From Verticillium longisporum (taxonomy: Eukaryota > Ascomycota > Sordariomycetes > Glomerellales > Plectosphaerellaceae), in contig JAETXT010000004.1 in assembly GCA_019188255.1 (NCBI GenBank), positions 1,984,001 through 2,048,000 on the forward strand: a DNA stretch of 64,000 nucleotides, in the 5' to 3' direction. The translations under genes and the position numbers were made by a program. The notes under the pieces are model-generated. The model ran no database searches. It worked only from the letters and a program-made list of their open reading frames with translations, and had not been told where the DNA came from. Positions 58,695-64,000 of this stretch are shown here, piece after piece. Position 1 is the stretch's first letter; every line of letters begins with the position of its first letter.

Positions 58695-61600
58695 CGACAC
58701 TCGTGCTGGTCCAGATGCAAATCGCTGGTTATCTTTCCCGGAACCGAGAGGTGACAGCGCACACCCCCCACAGTGCTGAGGCCAACACCGATCGACCCCA
58801 GTCTCGAGAGTCCCTTCCCTCGTCAACCATCCCCACATTGCTACCGCCGCCGCTGCCGGGCGCCAGCACGCATCTGTACATCCGAGACGCTTGTACAGAC
58901 GACTGCGACCTCACACCAGTCTGGGACTGGTATTGAAACCCTCAGACGCTGTTCACTTCTGAAGCGGCACATGACCTGGCAAATGTCGCACCTCGACAGT
59001 TCCGACATTGACCGACATTGAAATGGTGCACCGTGTTCTTCCCCTCTTCGTGGCTGGTCAATCCCTCGGAGGTCGAGGGGCTGTCGCGGAGCATCTATTT
59101 GACGTTCGCGCTCAGATATCCATCAAATCTCAGATCGCCAGCAAAAGCAATATTCGCCAGCATGGACCCGCCAAGTCGGCTTCATTCTGAGTGCCGGGAC
59201 CCGGCAGCCACTCATTTTTCCAGCTTTACCGTTGTCCCGTTGTTCAGCTCTCCAGCCTCGCTGTCACTTGGCAACCATGCTTTTACTCGGACCTCTGCAA
59301 ACCCAAGGGCTGGGCCGTCACCGACAGGAACCCAGGTACCGACCTGTGTATAGCGATCGCAACCTTGGTGCGTGACGCGACAGCCTCAGCTAATTCGCTT
59401 GCTTCGACTCTTCCATGCTGACTGATGGGCAGTTCGCCCAGGGCTGGGATCGATCTCTGGAATACGCAGTTCCACCAACGACCTGAAGCTTTGGACGTCG
59501 CGATCATAGATTGTAAGGGCTCCAAATAGTGGAGTGGAGGCTCCCGTCCTCTGCAGTCCTTCCTTCCCATTCTAGCTCTGATCGGCTGGCCTCTCTTCAT
59601 GCAAAAGGGCTCGCTCATGGTATGATTGTCGAGATATCTCGGAACACACCCCATTTCAAGGCCCCGCTAGAAACCTTAAGCACCTTGATGGCCAGCGCAA
59701 CGACGTACTATGTAGCATGGCCCTGTCAACACGTTCTCCGTTCCGAGGCGCAGTGGTACAAAGGGTTGCTGGAGGAAGTTGCGGACGAGCACAGAGGATC
59801 CGTGCTCGGCAACACAGCAGAAGGGGAACACTCATCATTCTACTGGCACACCTCCTTGGCTGAGTCATCTTTCAGGATCAGCCCTCATTGTGTCGAAAAC
59901 GCCGTTCCAGACATTGCGTTTGCAACATGACATACTGTGTGTTGAGGTGTCAAAGCGCAACGAAAGCGCCGCCCGCACCCCTCCTCTCCACCTAACAGTC
60001 ACAACCACCCCGGTAGGTTTCACACCATGACAACAGAGGTCAAAGCGGGAGCAAGGCTCCCCGGTTTTGCTGAGCTGCTGTGGCCTTTCCAAACTTTTTT
60101 TGCTCTCATCTGATATTTTCGACCCCTGAACCCAACTAACACACTTTGGTGCCTACGAATGCATCACACAAGAATCGGACGAAGCTCGGGCCATGGCTGC
60201 TTCTGCCCACCACCTTCCTGGTTGGCTTGGCATCCTTCTTTTCGCAACTAACGACAAGACTGGCAAAGCTCAGCGCATCTTGACTTGAATGACATCCACT
60301 CCCTGCGAGTGCCTAGACGCTTGATGGTTAGATGGGAACTTTGACAGCCCCGAGTCCGTTGCTATGACCGTAGGCCCACATGGCTGAGAAGAAGGATGCT
60401 CGATGGCAAAGAGGGGGGGGGTGTGAGATGCCGACGGCCCACGATCTCGACTTTGCAGAATATAGCCATGCCAACACACCAAAGAATCGACGGTGGTCAG
60501 GCTCTCGACGGCGTTATCATGTTGATGATCTGATATCAGAGGCTCGACAGGGCTGACCCTTATGTTGCTTTGCCGCTCGCTGCCTTGTCCCCCTGGCTGC
60601 AGCTTCCCTCAAGATGCACCCCATCGTGGGATGCAACAGCAAGCAGGGTTATGTGACCCAGGCAGGCTCCCTGCACGAGGCTCAGAACGGCAGTGGACTT
60701 GGGGAAGATGAATTGTCAAGGAATTGCACGCCCTGCAGCGCGGCTCTACAGCCGGACACGAGTGGGGCTGTTCCACATTCGGGCTCTCCGCCAAGGGGTG
60801 TCCGAAGATCGCAAACACCCCAAGCAAACGCAGGGCACCTCTGATGCGGCGCGAAAGGCTGTGGGCAGAACGGAAATAAAGTATCAATTGCCTTGTCCCT
60901 GATCCCTTTCTCTGTCATCATATTGCCACGCAAACAAGCTGGGGTTTGAATCATGCCCGGCGAGTCATACTGTAAGCCAAGGCTGTGCTTGAACCTCACT
61001 CAAGCTAGGTTTACACTACCTCGCAGATATCGCCTGATCTGGGGTATGCTGAAAAATTAAGCGCCCAAGGTAACCATGATCACGCCGTCTCTGACTCTAA
61101 GCGCTACACCTGGGACTTGACACGAGATCATCTACACACATGTGTCTTCTGAGCTCCGCTTGTTCACTATCATCCCTGCCATACAAGGATCGTAGCATTG
61201 GACTCCCTTGGCGGAACGGAACTCGATCTTGACAAGAGTCTCGAAGAAAGGGGCTCGGACTTGTCCAGATTGACAGATGCAGCCTACATCATCACTATGC
61301 AGTCAGTCTACTCGTGTTGCCTTCTTGTCCGATTCAACGAGACCTCGATGCCTGTAACTGATGTGCTTCACAGCAAGCCATGCTCAGCGGTTCTGAGCTT
61401 GACACTCACCTCATCTCCCGCCGCTACTTACATTATATTGCGTCTAATGCAATGCGTGTCCCTCATACAGGGCGATCGAGCCGATCCCAAGGCACGACCC
61501 TCCTGCATCTTCCCAGATCCCAGTTTGATTTCAGCAACTCGATTTGGCCATGTGCATGAGGGCCTGGTCCTGGTTGCTGAAACTTGGACCACCTGCTCCG

Positions 61601-62625
61601 ACAACACCGTTGCAAAGACGCGCACGGAAGTTTGCTCCTCTGATGGGCCGGGCTTGGCTGTATACGTTACCATGTACGTTGCCATCTCTAGGACCGGTTG
61701 ACTCCAGGACAACAGGCCTGTGAAGCTGATGGACCTGGGTTTGCAATCACGAAGATCAATCGACTAGCCGCCTAGACTTTCTTTCCTATTGTCTAGCCGA
61801 GCCCTCGGACAGCTCATCGCCACTACTACCAGGTCTCGGACCCCGCTACCGGGCGACCCGGCACTCATCTCGCTGGTCACTCTCCTGCTGTCCGAAATTC
61901 TGGGTCAAAGCGTCCCAAAACATCAGGCCACCAACGAGAGTCCAAGTTGGGATGAAAGATGTCACCGCACACGAGCATCAATGCATAGCCTTGGCTCCTA
62001 TCGTGAACGAGATTTCGACTTATCCCGTAGAAGCTGACCCACGAGGTCCATCAAACAGGACTTGGTGAACATATCATCATGGTACGTTTGTTGCTACCAC
62101 GTGGCACGACTGCGGTTGATTAGTACGACGTTCCTGAGTCACAGAAATCAAGGAGCGCAAACCCAGCACATAGCCAGCCGTCGGTGATCCAGCGACGACA
62201 GTGCGTTGCCGTATGTGGTGCGTACTGTTTAAAAGAGTCTGCAGCGTTTCATCCCTGCCCATCTGGTATGGAGCCTCGGAGAACGGGGCGGACATGACCC
62301 ACGCCCAGATGATGACCAAGAGCGACGTGCATGCATACGTACGATGTTCGAGAGGGAGAGAAAAGTCTCCGTTGCTTCACTCCAAGGGCCGAAGTATTCT
62401 TCACCGCGTGGCAGGTGTGCGGGTGAGTAGACCAGTGTCATTTCTCACATACGACTATGACTATTATTGTCCCTGGCTTGCGGAACCAAGCTTTCCCAAC
62501 GCTGCACCACAGGCAGCCATGCTTGCTCATGGATCCCAGGAACGAGGGCTGCTGCACCCCGTCCGTGGCATCACTCTTGGTGCCCTGCATCCTGCGTCCT
62601 GCCACTCGTGTCGACGTCTTTGAAC

Positions 62626-63273
62626 CTACAGCATGGCAGCTGCGGCGATGAGGCCTCCCAGCACGCCGACAGGCATCATGGTCGCCAAGGGCCCTGCGTT
62701 GGGGGTAGAGGTTGAGGCAGTGTTCTGCGCATTTGCGGCCGAGCCGGTTGTCGATGCCGTCTGCGAAGCTGCTGTGGTGGCAGCGGCGGTGCCCGAAGCC
62801 GTTGTCGAGGTCTCGGACGCCGTTGTTTTGCAGACGACCGAGTCGGGCAAATCGGTGACGCCGGAACCTCTGCAGAGGCGTTTGGCAAAGTCAACAGCAG
62901 CCTGTTGCTCCTGCTGCGTGCAGCCGGCGGCAAGGCAGCATGCCATGTCGTCGAGGAAGCTCTTGTTGCTGCAAATGCACTTGTTGTCGAACTGGCCGCA
63001 GCCTGCAATGTTACCACCGGTCGTGGCCTCGATGACGCATGGTTGCTGTCGGCAGCAGAATGGTCAGTCTCGCAGTCACCAACGCATCACCAGAGAGCCA
63101 GGAAGAAGACCGACCGGCGAGGCCTCAAGCCCGCCAGTCATCAGAGAGTGACGACGATTGCTTCAAAGGGAGAGGGGGGGGGGGATACGCACGGCGCACT
63201 TGGGCAGGTCACCCGTCGACTGAGCGGCAACGAGGCCGACGAGGGCGAGAATGGAAGCAGTAATCAACTTCAT
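62626..63273 (-). CDS. CFEM-domain GPI-anchored surface protein, 166 aa
   Basis: Exon 1 is 63273-63193 and exon 2 is 63045-62626. The 147-bp intron has a GTGCGT donor and a GACAG acceptor, phase 0. A signal peptide (MKLITASILALVGLVAA) is followed by a CFEM domain (about 23-90) whose cysteines include LPKC, QPC, AGC, KCIC, ACC, AGC and RLC. A Thr/Ser/Ala-rich stalk and a hydrophobic C-terminus (PVGVLGGLIAAAAML) that fits GPI attachment follow. There are nine cysteines in the domain because of an ACC doublet, against the usual eight. CFEM proteins act in haem/iron capture, wall integrity or host interaction; which applies here cannot be told. The join places the first domain cysteine on exon 1, as in many CFEM genes. 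Confidence 0.93.
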
Positions 63274-64000
63274 CGTGATGTCAGACAGGGACTAGACTAC
63301 AGCGAGAGATGGTGGATTGCGCAACTGTTGTTGGGTGTGGAACAGTGGGATGGCGGTACGTCAGGGCGCGAAGAGGAGAAGGGGCGCGAATCCGCTCCTG
63401 TCGAACGAGGCACCAGGCCCGAGCCCCCAAGCCCCCTTTGAACACGGTCCCTTGCCTCCTTCCTCATCCCAGGGGTCGCGAGGCCGAGATTGGCTGACGG
63501 CGGGGGGGGGAGTCTCGACCCAGATCGATGCTGCCCCACTGATGGCGACCTGCTTGCCTGCGTCCCCAATCATTTCCGAGGAGCGAAGCAATACTACTGG
63601 CAGGCCAATGCAGGGCAGGAACTACTGCATGCCAAGCAAGTGCATTCCCCAGGATGCGGAAAGCTTGAAGGAGCCACAGAGACACGCACTTGACACGCAA
63701 AACCTGGATGGGGCTGATGAGGATGAATTTCAGCCACCACGTCTTTCCAGCCTCAGTCACATCAACCTCCCACAGCCTCACGAATGATGGCTTCCTATCC
63801 ATCAGCTCTGCTTCGCTACCGCTGCTACCGCTGCTACCGCTACCGGCCGCCATCGTCCGTCTTGTCAAAGCCATCGAAAGAACCCTGCTCAAGGATGCGA
63901 CGCGCGGCCACGTCAACATTCAGAGGATGAGCTCTTGAATTTGCCGATCAGCGCACTCGGGCGCCTCCTCCGCCTACTATGCTCATGTCCGCAAATCGAC
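63274..64000. other. Right-edge intergenic stretch
   Basis: This is the promoter side of the CFEM gene. It contains a 9-bp GCTACCGCT tandem repeat (63815-63844). Two 150-codon frames overlap here on opposite strands and neither looks like a real protein. Confidence 0.4.

Larger units (their letters stand above)
48644..62625. other. 14-kb gene-poor interval
   Basis: I find no protein-coding gene here that I can support. Frames up to about 240 codons exist on both strands, but they overlap, often need non-ATG starts and are compositionally random. Local items are a palindrome-like cluster (49036-49064), a homopolymer A run (about 50840-50851), C/T- and G-runs at 52230, 53420 and 54057, and a 12-bp tandem repeat (58647-58694). 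No long terminal repeats, transposase-like frame or TA-rich RIP tract is evident by eye. Multi-exon genes with short exons could be hidden here. Confidence 0.45.

Noticed and set aside
61198..61701. 167-codon frame on the plus strand
   Set aside because: The start is TTG rather than ATG, and the residues show no domain or signal.
62448..62480. ACATACGACTATGACTA resembling the start of a fungal 5S rRNA
   Set aside because: Only the first eight or nine bases match; the conserved internal control region does not follow.
63464..63919. 151-codon frame on the minus strand at the right edge
   Set aside because: It overlaps an equally long plus-strand frame, has no family features, and includes a repeat-encoded Gly/Ser run.

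Overview
The window comes from a filamentous ascomycete, most likely a Sordariomycete. The evidence is short spliceosomal introns (47 to about 335 bp) with GTANGT-type donors and CTNAC branch sites, fungus-specific families (Zn2Cys6 regulators, CFEM/GPI proteins, a PTH11-like rhodopsin-domain protein, Atg33) and SPS19/PER1/RIB5/MUS81 homologues. The species cannot be fixed from sequence alone. Exon joins were derived by reading splice sites on the correct strand and checking that every join keeps frame.

The left part (about 0.7-27.7 kb) is gene-dense. In order it holds an NTF2-like fungal protein (-), an SDR (-), a rhodopsin-domain membrane protein (+), a three-exon V-ATPase subunit f / RNase-kappa-like microprotein (-), a histidine-phosphatase-like secreted protein with an in-frame TAG (-), peroxisomal 2,4-dienoyl-CoA reductase SPS19 with a PTS1 tail (-), Atg33 (+), PER1 (-), riboflavin synthase RIB5 (+), MUS81 with a frameshift and an in-frame TAG (-), phosphoacetylglucosamine mutase PCM1 (+), and a 1154-residue coiled-coil protein (-).

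The right part (about 27.7-64 kb) is gene-poor. It holds two Zn2Cys6 regulators facing each other (32.9 kb + and 39.2 kb -), an isolated MFS transporter (48.6 kb -), and a CFEM/GPI surface protein (63.3 kb -). Between them are intervals of 5.2, 7.5 and 14 kb with no gene I can support, apart from a tRNA-Gly(CCC)-like Pol III locus at 44.8-44.9 kb. These intervals carry dispersed ACCTAGGTA-type palindromes and short tandem repeats.

The genes do not form one pathway. The left block is mostly housekeeping: membrane trafficking and GPI handling (PER1, PCM1), cofactor synthesis (RIB5), beta-oxidation (SPS19), mitophagy (Atg33), vacuolar acidification and DNA repair (MUS81). The right block is regulatory, transport and cell-surface. 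The most notable observation is that two otherwise well-preserved genes, MUS81 and the phosphatase-like gene, are each interrupted by a TAG codon in the same local context (GTC TAG G). This could mean pseudogenization, assembly error, or stop codons of the kind recoded by sexual-stage A-to-I mRNA editing in Sordariomycetes. MUS81 also has a separate one-base frameshift, which editing could not repair.
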